Source of the DNA: Persicitalea jodogahamensis
Lineage (GTDB): Bacteria > Bacteroidota > Bacteroidia > Cytophagales > Spirosomataceae
Assembly: GCF_014651615.1 (NCBI RefSeq)
Contig: NZ_BMXF01000001.1
Span: 310,001 to 374,000 of the forward strand
Reading direction: 5' to 3'
Length of the DNA: 64,000 nt
In this document: positions 1 through 8,589 of the stretch, in pieces
How the letters are laid out: each line of letters begins with the position of its first letter
How positions within the stretch are numbered: the stretch's first letter is position 1
Translations under genes and position numbers: made by a program
Notes under the pieces: model-generated
Told to the model about the DNA's origin: nothing
Databases searched by the model: none
Seen by the model: only the letters and a program-made list of their open reading frames with translations

Positions 1-10
1 TGTCGAAAAG

Positions 11-37
11 CCGGGGGCATTTGCTCCCGGTTTTTTT
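11..37 (+). terminator. Rho-independent terminator
   Basis: A GC-rich stem (CCGGGGGCA paired with TGCTCCCGG, one G-U pair) is followed directly by seven T residues. It ends a plus-strand transcript whose gene lies left of the window, so the caspase operon that follows should be transcribed independently. Confidence 0.85.
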
Positions 38-119
38 GTGCTAAATCCGTCAGATTTGTGGTGGGGAATACCTAACAGTTCTCCCGGGACTACCACTTAC
101 TAAATTCATTTGCGCTGGC

Positions 120-169
120 TGAAAGTTTTTCATAAATTACTCATCCTAAACCCTTATGAAAAACTTTCA
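120..169. repeat. Perfect 14-bp inverted repeat upstream of the caspase operon
   Basis: TGAAAGTTTTTCAT (120-133) is repeated in perfect reverse complement as ATGAAAAACTTTCA (156-169), with a 22-bp spacer. The right arm ends 5 bp before the ATG at 175. It could be a two-site operator for a dimeric regulator, or form an mRNA hairpin sequestering the start region. A near-match to the Bacteroidota -7 box (TTCATTTG, 105-112) lies just upstream, which would place the repeat at or just after the transcription start. The role is inferred. Confidence 0.6.
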
Positions 170-174
170 ACCCG

Positions 175-3100
175 ATGAAAAAAGTATTCGCCCTGCTCGT
201 GGGCATCAACGATTACGATCGCGTCGGTAAACTGCACGGTTGCCTGAACGATGTAAAAGCTGTACGCAACTACCTGGAACACGGAGCGGATTTCGATGTC
301 GAGATCAAAGAACTCACCGACCAGGCTGCCACCCGCGCAGGCGTGGCCGACGGGTTTCAGACTTTTCTGAGTCAAGCGGGCCAGGACGACACGGTACTTT
401 TTTATTACTCGGGTCACGGCACGCAGGAGCGGGCCGCTTCGCTTTGGGACGAAACCGATGGCGCATTGGAATGCCTGGTGTGCTACGACGGCGGAGCCGG
501 AAGTACGCCCGATTTTCTGCTTACCGACAAGGAGCTTCGTTACCTGATCCACGAACTTTCCCAAAGTACCCAGGCGCACATCGTCACGATTTTCGACTGC
601 TGTCACTCGGGCGATAACACCCGCAACGCGGCGTTGGTCGGCGCGAGCTACGACGAAACACGGGAGCGGCGCGTCACCGACAAGGCGGGCCGCGCTTTCC
701 CACAACGAATGTGGAGTCAGTTCTTATTCAGTGACACTATTCAGGAAGCTGACGTACGAAACAGAAAGCCGGCCGAATTTCTGCCGCAGGGTACCCACGT
801 ACAGATGGCCGCGTGTGAATCCAGTCAGGTGGCGTTGGAAGTGGCGCGCGAGGGCGTTTTTACCAAAACATTACTCAAAACCCTAACCGACTGCGGCGGT
901 AACATTACCTACAACACGCTGCGCAGCCGTATCCGGCAGTACATGAGGGCTGGCTTCGAGCAAACTCCCCGAATTTATATGCCGCTCGACGCCGAAAATC
1001 TTTTGCGTCGGGGCTTCCTGAATCAAACCGTCGACCCACAGAAGATGATTTGTGAGGCAACGCGGAATAAGCAGGAAGGCTGGCAACTGAACGTCGGCGC
1101 CATTCATGGGATGAAAGCCGATTCGCAGGTTACGCTATTCGACCCCAGAAACCGGGAGAAAACGCATGCCGCCAAAGTACGCAAAGGAGGTGTTTTTGTG
1201 GACTACACGCTGCTGGATGTCGCCGGACTGGATACGAGTGCGATGTACAAAGCTGAAGTCGAGGGTTTGATGACACAGGAGCTAGTCCTGGAATTGAAAA
1301 ACTACGACGGGAACCCCAGAGAAGTCGGCCAGCTTACCAAAGAGCTGGAAGCGAACGCCAGCGGTGGCTTTGCTTTCGGCGGAGAGCAAGAAGCTGTCGA
1401 AACTGAGAAAGACAACGGCCAGTCTCAGCCCGCCGACTACACTTTCCACGTCCGCAGCGGCGAGGTGTACCTGACGAAGCCCGGCGACCCGTACCGTCCG
1501 CTGATTCGTCCGGTACTTTATTTGGAGGACGAAGAGCATACTGCAATCCTCGGAACGCTGCGGCATGTGTCGCGCTGGCATTTCATCAAAAATTTGCAAA
1601 ACGAGGACCTGCCCGAGAGCTTCCCGGCCCAGCCACTGAAAATAGAACTGAGTCGCGTGATGGCGGATGGTACTTCTACGTCCGTGCCCTTGGCTAACGA
1701 CACCGCAGAACTGGACTACGAAAAATCAGGTAGAAGTTGGAAAGGTACTTTGCAGGTTAAAATCACCAACACCACTGCGCAGGATTTATACGCCTGCGCG
1801 GCCTACCTCAGCAAAGAATTTCAATGTTTCCTTGATTTCCTGCCCCAGCGGGTGCAATTGCTCGAAGCCGGAAAATCTCTTTTTCTCGGTCCGAACGGAA
1901 AAGACCGTATCGCCCTCAAGCTGGGTAAAGTGGAACAGGAATACAACTGGCCGCAGGTAGTTGAAGCCTTTAAATTCATTGTCAGTACGGTTGAGTTCGA
2001 CGCCGAAGCGCTCACGCTGGACGCACTACCCGGCCCACTTACTACCGACGATCTTGAAAAAAGCCGGGGAGGGAAAGCGAAAGGGTTGGTTACGGAAGAA
2101 GACGAGCCGCTCGAATTTTCCGGCTGGTTGACCCAGACTTTGCATTTGGTCTTCAAGAATCCTGTTTACAACCGGATTCCGGCCAAAACCTTGGAAGCTC
2201 TGCTTGAATGGGACGAAACTACCTACTTCGCCGCCGGGCTGTTCTGCAAGGTCGAGTTGGACGAAACGGGTCAGCCGACAGTCTGGAAATTAAAGAAAGG
2301 CCTAGTCGTACCCGAGGACGAAAAAGGGCTTTTCGATGATATCAAACTGCGGCTGGGCAACTGGATCGAAACGCGCCAACGCCGCAAGCGGTACCGCAAC
2401 CTCAAAAAAGACCCCAACCGCCTGCGCATCGTGGCCGAGGGCGATTCGTGGTTCCAGTACCCGATCATTTTGCAGGATACCCTCGACCAGCTTTACAAGT
2501 GCTACGCCATCCGCAGCTTCGCCGAGGCGGGCGATACGCTGGAAAACTACCTCAAAAAGAAAGAGTACCTCGATGCCATCGAGGAGGAGGATGTCAGGTT
2601 CTTCCTCGTCAGTGGCGGCGGCAACGATGTGCTGGGCGATCAGTTTCAGTATTTTCTCCGCGAAACCCCCGATAATACTGATGACACGCCCCGCAAGTAC
2701 TTGAATCAGAAAATGTTTGATCAGCTCGACAAACTGGATGCGCTATACACGCAGATGTTCAACGAACTTTTCGCCCGCTATCCCGACCTGCATATTCTGG
2801 TCCATTGTTACGACTACCTCATTCCGGTGGATACGGACATTCCAGCTAACAAAAAGAAATCGAGCTGGACCGGAAAGCACATGATCAAAAAAGGGATCGT
2901 GCCGCAGGAAGAGCGCGAGAAACTGATTCGCTACATTGTGGACGAATTTGCCGGAAGGCTGACCGCCCTCGCACAAAAAAGCGAATTTAAAGACCGTGTG
3001 ACCTTTGTGGACACGCGAGGCCTGGTGGATCGCCAGAGCTGGTTTGATGAAATTCATCCCACCAATGCGGGATATCAGATCGTAGCGGACAAGTTTATTG

Positions 3101-4488
3101 GTGCGATAGAACGCATCAAGAGTCAAAAAAAAAAGTCCATCAATGATTTGTTAATTGACGCCGGTTCACTTTCGCGCAATGAGTTGCTGGAATTTCTGCG
3201 GTACAATCAGCCGACGGAAGCGGGGAAGATCGTGCTCGGAGAATACTTTTTTGAGGTACAGGAAATCAAGCAGGCACTGCAGGAAAAGGAACCGGTAATG
3301 TTTGAGGCAGGACAGGACGGAGCAGGAACCGCAGACGCTGGGGAGCTCCAGAAAATGGTGTTTTGGCCCATGCGAGCCGAAGCGCAGATGGCAGGAGCGG
3401 AGGAATCTGAGCCTGCAGAAGCCCCGCCGATGCACGCTGAGCCCTCTCCCCGCCCAATAGTGATAGATTTGGAAGCTGTGGAGTTTCATCAGGAGGCCCC
3501 CTCCGTTTTCCGGGCAGGTCAGCTGGACTATGACATCCCGGACGTCATGCAGCAAAACCAACCCGTCGTCTGCGTTATCCGCATCGGTGGTGCCGAACTG
3601 GCTCTGGAAGATATAAAAATCAGTGCTGAAAGTACCCATGCCAGCATCAAAATCACGGACGAGATGAGCGTCAGGCTGGTGGATATATCTAACGGCTTAA
3701 ATTTCAGCATCGCTCCCATTAGTACCGAACGACAGGCAATCAGTAAAGGTGATTTTACCGAATGGAAAATCAGCGTCACTGCCCTGAAAGCGGGTACTTT
3801 TCCGCTTTTTCTGCGGGTGTCGGCTCATTTTGATGGCAAGACCGACGATATGGAGGTTCTCGAAAAATCTGTACGTGTCAATGGCGACCCGAACGTTTCG
3901 ATCCAGGAGATTGCCCGACAGATCAAGAAAAAAATCATTTTCATGGCAGCCGATTCCAAGTCGGGACTGCTGCTGGGGCGCGAGTCGAACAAAATCCGGG
4001 AAGAACTACTGATGTCCTCACTTCGTGATGAATTCCTGTACACTACGTTGTTTGAGGTAACAGGCTTCGATTTTTCACGGACGTTGCTGCGCGAAAAGCC
4101 GACGATCGTTCACTTTTCGGGTCATGGCTCATCGGAAGGAATATATCTGGTCAATGAGCACGAAGTACCCCAGCTGGCCCCCACGAAGGCGCTCAAAAAG
4201 CTGTTTGGGGTGATGGGAAAGGTACTGAAAATTGAATGTGTGATCCTGAACGCCTGCTTCTCCCAAACTCAGGCCGATGAGGTAGCCAAAAGTATTCCGG
4301 TGGTCGTGGGTACCCGATCCAAGATAGGCGACGACGAAGCCATTAATTTCTCCATCGGCTTCTATCAGGGGTTAGGGGCAGGGCTGACTTACGAAGACGC
4401 CTACGAGCTGGGCCGTGTGCAGGTTAGCTTCAATACTGACGACGACGAGGCCGAAGATATTTTGACTTTATTAAAGAAGAGTGTTTAA
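175..4488 (+). CDS. Caspase-like (C14) protease / SGNH hydrolase / CHAT protease fusion protein
   Basis: A 1437-residue protein with three catalytic modules, not recognised as a named gene. Residues 1 to about 280 are a caspase/metacaspase-like peptidase C14 domain: it opens with FALLVGINDYD, has His81 in YYSGHG and Cys143 in DCCHSG. Residues about 300-700 are beta-rich and resemble regions that follow caspase domains elsewhere. Residues about 750-975 are an SGNH/GDSL-type hydrolase: Ser758 in EGDSW, Asn817 in GGGND, and Asp958/His961 in DEIHP. A Pro/Ala/Glu-rich linker and a beta-rich segment follow. Residues about 1235-1437 are a CHAT module with His1317 (HFSGHG) and Cys1361 (NACFS). All three sites look intact. 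There is no signal peptide or membrane segment, so it is probably cytoplasmic. It heads a three-gene operon with a second CHAT protein and a membrane coiled-coil protein. A self-processing or cascade protease for cell death or defence is an inference. Confidence 0.9.
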   Translation: MKKVFALLVGINDYDRVGKLHGCLNDVKAVRNYLEHGADFDVEIKELTDQAATRAGVADGFQTFLSQAGQDDTVLFYYSGHGTQERAASLWDETDGALECLVCYDGGAGSTPDFLLTDKELRYLIHELSQSTQAHIVTIFDCCHSGDNTRNAALVGASYDETRERRVTDKAGRAFPQRMWSQFLFSDTIQEADVRNRKPAEFLPQGTHVQMAACESSQVALEVAREGVFTKTLLKTLTDCGGNITYNTLRSRIRQYMRAGFEQTPRIYMPLDAENLLRRGFLNQTVDPQKMICEATRNKQEGWQLNVGAIHGMKADSQVTLFDPRNREKTHAAKVRKGGVFVDYTLLDVAGLDTSAMYKAEVEGLMTQELVLELKNYDGNPREVGQLTKELEANASGGFAFGGEQEAVETEKDNGQSQPADYTFHVRSGEVYLTKPGDPYRPLIRPVLYLEDEEHTAILGTLRHVSRWHFIKNLQNEDLPESFPAQPLKIELSRVMADGTSTSVPLANDTAELDYEKSGRSWKGTLQVKITNTTAQDLYACAAYLSKEFQCFLDFLPQRVQLLEAGKSLFLGPNGKDRIALKLGKVEQEYNWPQVVEAFKFIVSTVEFDAEALTLDALPGPLTTDDLEKSRGGKAKGLVTEEDEPLEFSGWLTQTLHLVFKNPVYNRIPAKTLEALLEWDETTYFAAGLFCKVELDETGQPTVWKLKKGLVVPEDEKGLFDDIKLRLGNWIETRQRRKRYRNLKKDPNRLRIVAEGDSWFQYPIILQDTLDQLYKCYAIRSFAEAGDTLENYLKKKEYLDAIEEEDVRFFLVSGGGNDVLGDQFQYFLRETPDNTDDTPRKYLNQKMFDQLDKLDALYTQMFNELFARYPDLHILVHCYDYLIPVDTDIPANKKKSSWTGKHMIKKGIVPQEEREKLIRYIVDEFAGRLTALAQKSEFKDRVTFVDTRGLVDRQSWFDEIHPTNAGYQIVADKFIGAIERIKSQKKKSINDLLIDAGSLSRNELLEFLRYNQPTEAGKIVLGEYFFEVQEIKQALQEKEPVMFEAGQDGAGTADAGELQKMVFWPMRAEAQMAGAEESEPAEAPPMHAEPSPRPIVIDLEAVEFHQEAPSVFRAGQLDYDIPDVMQQNQPVVCVIRIGGAELALEDIKISAESTHASIKITDEMSVRLVDISNGLNFSIAPISTERQAISKGDFTEWKISVTALKAGTFPLFLRVSAHFDGKTDDMEVLEKSVRVNGDPNVSIQEIARQIKKKIIFMAADSKSGLLLGRESNKIREELLMSSLRDEFLYTTLFEVTGFDFSRTLLREKPTIVHFSGHGSSEGIYLVNEHEVPQLAPTKALKKLFGVMGKVLKIECVILNACFSQTQADEVAKSIPVVVGTRSKIGDDEAINFSIGFYQGLGAGLTYEDAYELGRVQVSFNTDDDEAEDILTLLKKSV

Positions 4489-4501
4489 ACTGTGCCAGAC
4501 T

Positions 4502-5461
4502 ATGAAATATTCCCCCGTCGTACTGTCCTACTTCTCGCAAAGCGGAGGGCCCGATCAGGAATATTTACGATTTCTGGAAGACGAATATAAGTCCATTGGC
4601 AAGGCATGGGAACAGTACCAGATTCAGGAGGGCTCGAGCAGGTACTTTGAGGTAGAGTTTCCGCCGCGCGGCAGCGCCGATGGCGACGAAGTAGCTGAGG
4701 ACATCCGTAACTACAAGCACCGCATCCTGATTTTTCATTTCAGCGGTCACGCCGATAGTGAGCAGCTCCTCTTCAGGGATGGGTCGAGCCACGCCCGGGG
4801 GCTGGCGGGCTTGCTGGGCGAAGCCCAAAACTTAAAACTGGTATTCCTGAATGGCTGCGCTACCTACGATCAGGTGAAATTGCTTTTTGAAAACAATATC
4901 AAAATCGTGATCGCGACGCGTGGGAAAGTGAACGACGGCATCGCCCGCGAATTTTCCGAAACATTCTATAAAGCGCTTTCCGACACGGAATATACCATAC
5001 GATCGGCCTTTGAGCACGCCCTGAACGAATTGAGAAGAAAGTACCCTGCCTTTAATTCTGTCCCGGCCGAGCCTGTCGTCTGGCGGGGATTGGTGACCGA
5101 GTCCGAAGAAGACAGTGACCGCTGGGAATTGTACGTCAATGAAAAGTACCAGCAGGAAATAGACCGCCGGGAGTGGTGGAAAATACGACTGGCCAGTCCG
5201 ACCCGAAAGGACCTGCTGGCGGGACGATCATTCTGGGATCAGGCCATGAATTTTCTCGTCCTGATCCTTTGCCTGCTCGGGATCACCATCGTGGTTTATG
5301 CCGTGTTTTTTATGCAGGATCATATGCTGGCGCTCGTGGGGCTGGCGGCCGCATTTTTGGCTTACTTCGGCTTCAAGAATAAGCAGCGTTACAAAACCGT
5401 GGAATTGAACTCGATACTGGCCGATGAGGAAGTGATCCGAAGAATGAGACTTTTTGCCTAA
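4502..5461 (+). CDS. Membrane-associated CHAT-domain protease
   Basis: A 319-residue protein counted from the ATG at 4502. An in-frame GTG at 4481 would overlap the previous gene by 8 bp and add seven residues. Residues 1 to about 175 form a CHAT/caspase-fold domain with the expected dyad: His83 in HFSGHA and Cys119 in LNGCA. A polar linker follows, then two hydrophobic segments at about 250-272 and 277-296 and a charged C-terminal tail. The protein is therefore likely held in the inner membrane with the protease in the cytoplasm. It lies 13 bp after the caspase/SGNH/CHAT gene and 7 bp before the next gene, so the three are almost certainly co-transcribed. It may recruit, or be activated by, the large fusion protein. 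Substrate is unknown. Confidence 0.85.
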   Translation: MKYSPVVLSYFSQSGGPDQEYLRFLEDEYKSIGKAWEQYQIQEGSSRYFEVEFPPRGSADGDEVAEDIRNYKHRILIFHFSGHADSEQLLFRDGSSHARGLAGLLGEAQNLKLVFLNGCATYDQVKLLFENNIKIVIATRGKVNDGIAREFSETFYKALSDTEYTIRSAFEHALNELRRKYPAFNSVPAEPVVWRGLVTESEEDSDRWELYVNEKYQQEIDRREWWKIRLASPTRKDLLAGRSFWDQAMNFLVLILCLLGITIVVYAVFFMQDHMLALVGLAAAFLAYFGFKNKQRYKTVELNSILADEEVIRRMRLFA

Positions 5462-5468
5462 ATCCGAC

Positions 5469-6344
5469 ATGATAGAAAATCCTGATTATTCTGATGAAGT
5501 GAAGGGGAGGCTTCTGCACGAGCTTGCTTCCATGAAAAAGCAGAGCGTTTTCTCCCTCTTGTTTGCAATTATTTGCGTGGTCGTTATGGTCTTTTTGTTT
5601 TATAAATTGAGGGAAAGCAACCGGGAACTGACCAGGGCTAAGGAGAAACTAGCCCGGCAAAATGACCTACTGGAAGACCAGAAGGTCGTGCTTACCAACT
5701 TTAAAAATGAACTGGACGCGTGGCGGATGTCATTGCTGGAGGTCGATTCGATCCCCATCCAATTGGAGCCGGAGGTAGTTATGATGCCCGGCGAAGCGGC
5801 AATGCCAGCCGGAGCAGAACCTGTGCTGGAGCGGCCTACTATGCCTGTCCAGTCTAACAAGCCGCGAGTCAGAAGCCCCCAAACCAGCGGTCCGGTTCAA
5901 TCGGAGGATAATGATCCCTGGGTGCAGGGTTCCCTGCCACAGGCAGTTCAGCAACCTTCCGAGCCGATGGTAGCGCAGCAGGCCCAGACTCAGCACTACG
6001 AATTGAAGAAGCAGGGGAGCGCTTCCCGGAGTATCTGCTTTGGATATATCATTTACATTCAGGATGCGAAGGCGCGGGAAGCGTCGAAGGAGTTGCAGAA
6101 AATGCTGAAAGAGAAAGGGGCAATTGTCCCCGCTATCCAATCCAGGAATCTTCCCCGTAGTTTCAGGACTTCCATCAAGTACTTTCACCAGGAAGATGAA
6201 AGAGCGGCTCAATGGGTTAGCAAAATACTGCGGGGTATTCTGAAAGAAAGAGGAGTCAACGTCAGGACAACAGACATCCCCGTCACCTATGTTTCCAACG
6301 CCAAGGTGTCGTTAGGGCAGTTGGAGGTCTGGGTTGGAAACTGA
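5469..6344 (+). CDS. Membrane-anchored coiled-coil protein with LytR_C/SPOR-like C-terminal domain
   Basis: A 291-residue protein, third in the caspase operon. The ATG at 5469 is preferred; a TTG at 5454 would overlap the previous gene by 8 bp. Residues 27-46 form one membrane helix and 47-88 a charged coiled coil. Residues about 95-185 are a Pro/Gln-rich low-complexity linker. Residues about 190-291 form a mixed alpha/beta domain with two similar halves (GYIIYIQDAKAREA and SIKYFHQEDERAAQ), reminiscent of LytR C-terminal or SPOR-type domains that accompany CHAT and caspase proteins in other bacteria. No catalytic motif is visible. The architecture fits a sensor or scaffold that reaches away from the membrane and oligomerises. 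This role is inferred from layout and gene context. Confidence 0.8.
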   Translation: MIENPDYSDEVKGRLLHELASMKKQSVFSLLFAIICVVVMVFLFYKLRESNRELTRAKEKLARQNDLLEDQKVVLTNFKNELDAWRMSLLEVDSIPIQLEPEVVMMPGEAAMPAGAEPVLERPTMPVQSNKPRVRSPQTSGPVQSEDNDPWVQGSLPQAVQQPSEPMVAQQAQTQHYELKKQGSASRSICFGYIIYIQDAKAREASKELQKMLKEKGAIVPAIQSRNLPRSFRTSIKYFHQEDERAAQWVSKILRGILKERGVNVRTTDIPVTYVSNAKVSLGQLEVWVGN

Positions 6345-6450
6345 ATGCGCTTGATGTCTGATAGTCACTGTAAAACGGGCAAATCCTTTCTGCACAGCCT
6401 CTTCCTGAAATCAAAAGCAAAAAACATGGGGGATAGCCATCGCTTTTCCG

Positions 6451-6458
6451 TAACTTTG
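6451..6458 (+). promoter_or_regulatory. Bacteroidota -7 promoter box for rseP
   Basis: TAACTTTG matches the TAnnTTTG consensus exactly and is followed by CGGCC, as in other promoters of this window. It lies about 50 bp before the rseP start. No convincing -33 TTG was found. Confidence 0.6.
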
Positions 6459-6508
6459 CGGCCTGAATTTTCGTTAGGGGTAAAAAACGATACTTACAAG
6501 CCGCTTCA

Positions 6509-7837
6509 ATGGATCAATACATAGAAATTTTAATTATGGCCGGGCAACTCATTTTGGGGTTGTCTATCTTAGTGGGATTGCACGAATTAGGCCACTTGCT
6601 TACTGCCAAAATGTTCGGGATGCGGGTCGAGAAGTACTTCATTGGTTTTCCGCCCAAAGTATGGAGTATTCAACGCGGCGAGACAGAGTACGGAATAGGC
6701 GCAATTCCATTGGGAGGGTTCGTGAAAATCTCCGGAATGATTGACGAATCGCTGGATACCAAGCAGATGGATCAGGCACCTGAACCATGGGAATTCCGGG
6801 CCAAGCCCGCCTGGCAGCGGCTCATCGTAATGTTGGGTGGTATCATCGTCAATGTCGTGGTGGGTATCATCATCTTTATCGCTCTGGCTTACCAGAACGG
6901 TGACTCCTATCTCTCCAAGGAAGAAGTGAACCGCTACGGTATCGTGGCTGGGCCGCTGGCCCAGGAAATAGGCCTGCGCACGGGTGATAAGATCATAGCC
7001 TACAACGGTAAAGACTTCACCAACTTCGACATGGCTGTCGGTTCCGAGGTGATGTTGGGCAACAACAGCTATTACACCGTAGAGCGTAACGGACAGCAAA
7101 TTGACGTGGATGTTCCGAACGGGCTTATCGAGAAACTGTCGGAACCAGAACAGCGGGGTACTTTCATCCGCCCTATCGAGCCCTTCACCGTCGGGGAAAT
7201 CGTGCCGGAAACACCCGCCGATGAGGCCGGTTTGAAAGCCGGAGACCGCATCGTCGGTATAAATGGCCAACCCATCCAGTACTTTCACCAATTGCAGGAT
7301 GCTCTGGATACGGTCAAAGGGAAAACGGCTTCTCTGGCGGTGCAACGCGGCGGAACAAATCTGACCCTTCCTGTGGAGGTTATGGAAGACGGCACGATCG
7401 GCTTTCGGGCCAAAAGCGGACTTGACTACACGATTGTAAAATATTCCTTCCCCGAAGCCGTAGCTGCCGGGACGCAGGAAGCATTCGGCGTGGTGTACAA
7501 CAATATCAAAGGCTTCGGCAAAATATTCCGCGGCGAGGTATCCGCCTCCAAAGCGCTCAACGGCCCTATCGGCATCGCCCGCATGTTTGGTGGTGTCTGG
7601 GATTGGGGCCGCTTCTGGTTCCTGACGGGCTTGCTGTCAATGATTCTGGCTTTCATGAATGCCCTGCCGATTCCGGCCCTGGACGGTGGCCACTCCGTGA
7701 TCCTGTTGTACGAAATTGTGTCGGGTCGCAAACCCTCGGATGCTTTTCTGGAAAACGCGCAGAAAGTGGGTATGGTGTTGCTGCTGGGAATCATGGCCTT
7801 CGCCATTTTTAATGACGTCTGGAAAGCAGTTTTTTAA
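6509..7837 (+). CDS. rseP: RseP-type site-2 membrane metalloprotease
   Basis: A 442-residue inner-membrane zinc protease of family M50B that performs intramembrane cleavage, classically of anti-sigma factors. The first helix carries the zinc motif HELGH (His25, Glu26, His29). Two PDZ-type domains follow, the second containing ETPADEAGLKAGDRIV. The C-terminal helix holds the third-ligand motif NALPIPALDGGH, then a last hydrophobic stretch. Length agrees with Bacteroidota RseP (about 440). It has its own promoter and is followed after 86 bp by a DUF6702 gene. The in vivo substrate is not visible here. Confidence 0.95.
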   Translation: MDQYIEILIMAGQLILGLSILVGLHELGHLLTAKMFGMRVEKYFIGFPPKVWSIQRGETEYGIGAIPLGGFVKISGMIDESLDTKQMDQAPEPWEFRAKPAWQRLIVMLGGIIVNVVVGIIIFIALAYQNGDSYLSKEEVNRYGIVAGPLAQEIGLRTGDKIIAYNGKDFTNFDMAVGSEVMLGNNSYYTVERNGQQIDVDVPNGLIEKLSEPEQRGTFIRPIEPFTVGEIVPETPADEAGLKAGDRIVGINGQPIQYFHQLQDALDTVKGKTASLAVQRGGTNLTLPVEVMEDGTIGFRAKSGLDYTIVKYSFPEAVAAGTQEAFGVVYNNIKGFGKIFRGEVSASKALNGPIGIARMFGGVWDWGRFWFLTGLLSMILAFMNALPIPALDGGHSVILLYEIVSGRKPSDAFLENAQKVGMVLLLGIMAFAIFNDVWKAVF

Positions 7838-7923
7838 TTAGTGGACAATGCCAGGTGTTCACGGTATATGGAACCAGCTCCTGCTCTTGATCTATTGGGA
7901 GCACACTTTCCACCCAATAAGTA

Positions 7924-8451
7924 TTGAGAATTTTGGCTAGGAGAAAACCACAAATTATCCACTGTCTTTTTTTCATTACCCACTTGATCATGGTGGTGCT
8001 GCTGACCGCGGCTCGACCTAAGCACGAGTATCATATCAGCGTGACGAAAATCAACTATAATTCGTCCCAGAAAACGTTGGAGATAAGCATAAGAGCATTC
8101 ACGGATGACCTTGAAAAGGGACTTTCGCAGGCCAACGGAAACCGTCGGATTTTGCTGCGGAATGGAGACGAGAACAATCCGCTTGTGGATAAGTACCTGC
8201 GCAAACATTTCGCTCTTGCGGACCCAGAACGGAAGCTGCGGACTTTTAGTTACATTGGCAAAGAAGAAGAAGCCGACGCTACCTGGCTATATTTGGAAGT
8301 ACCGTTCCAAGGCGATCCCGATGGCTGGGTAATGAAGAATGAACTGCTTATGGAGGCCTTTGACGATCAGGTCAATATGGTTAACGCAAAATGGGGCGAT
8401 GACCGAAAGACGTATTTATTCAAGAAGGGGAAGTCCGTTCAGGCTTTGTAA
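7924..8451 (+). CDS. Exported DUF6702 family protein
   Basis: A 175-residue protein whose body (HEYHISVTKINYNSSQ, then a C-terminal MVNAKWGDDRKTYLF) matches the DUF6702 family common in Bacteroidota. These are small periplasmic or outer-membrane-associated proteins of unknown function, often near M1 peptidases. The start is not ATG. An in-frame stop lies at 7918, and TTG codons at 7924 or 7933 give a basic N-terminus followed by a hydrophobic signal segment. The ATG at 7990 would delete most of that signal, so TTG is preferred. Confidence 0.75.
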   Translation: MRILARRKPQIIHCLFFITHLIMVVLLTAARPKHEYHISVTKINYNSSQKTLEISIRAFTDDLEKGLSQANGNRRILLRNGDENNPLVDKYLRKHFALADPERKLRTFSYIGKEEEADATWLYLEVPFQGDPDGWVMKNELLMEAFDDQVNMVNAKWGDDRKTYLFKKGKSVQAL

Positions 8452-8589
8452 AAACATGTGTTTTGAAAATAGCTGTAACCGTTCGTCCTGACAAGGGGAT
8501 GTCTGGCATACCTATTTTCAACTGTTTACCTCCCCTCAGATTTTTATTTTTTTGTACATTGGGAAAAGAATATCTGCCACTCTGGCAGA

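Noticed and set aside
154-705. 183-residue minus-strand frame over the caspase domain
   Set aside because: It is antisense to the conserved C14 domain and has no recognisable motif.
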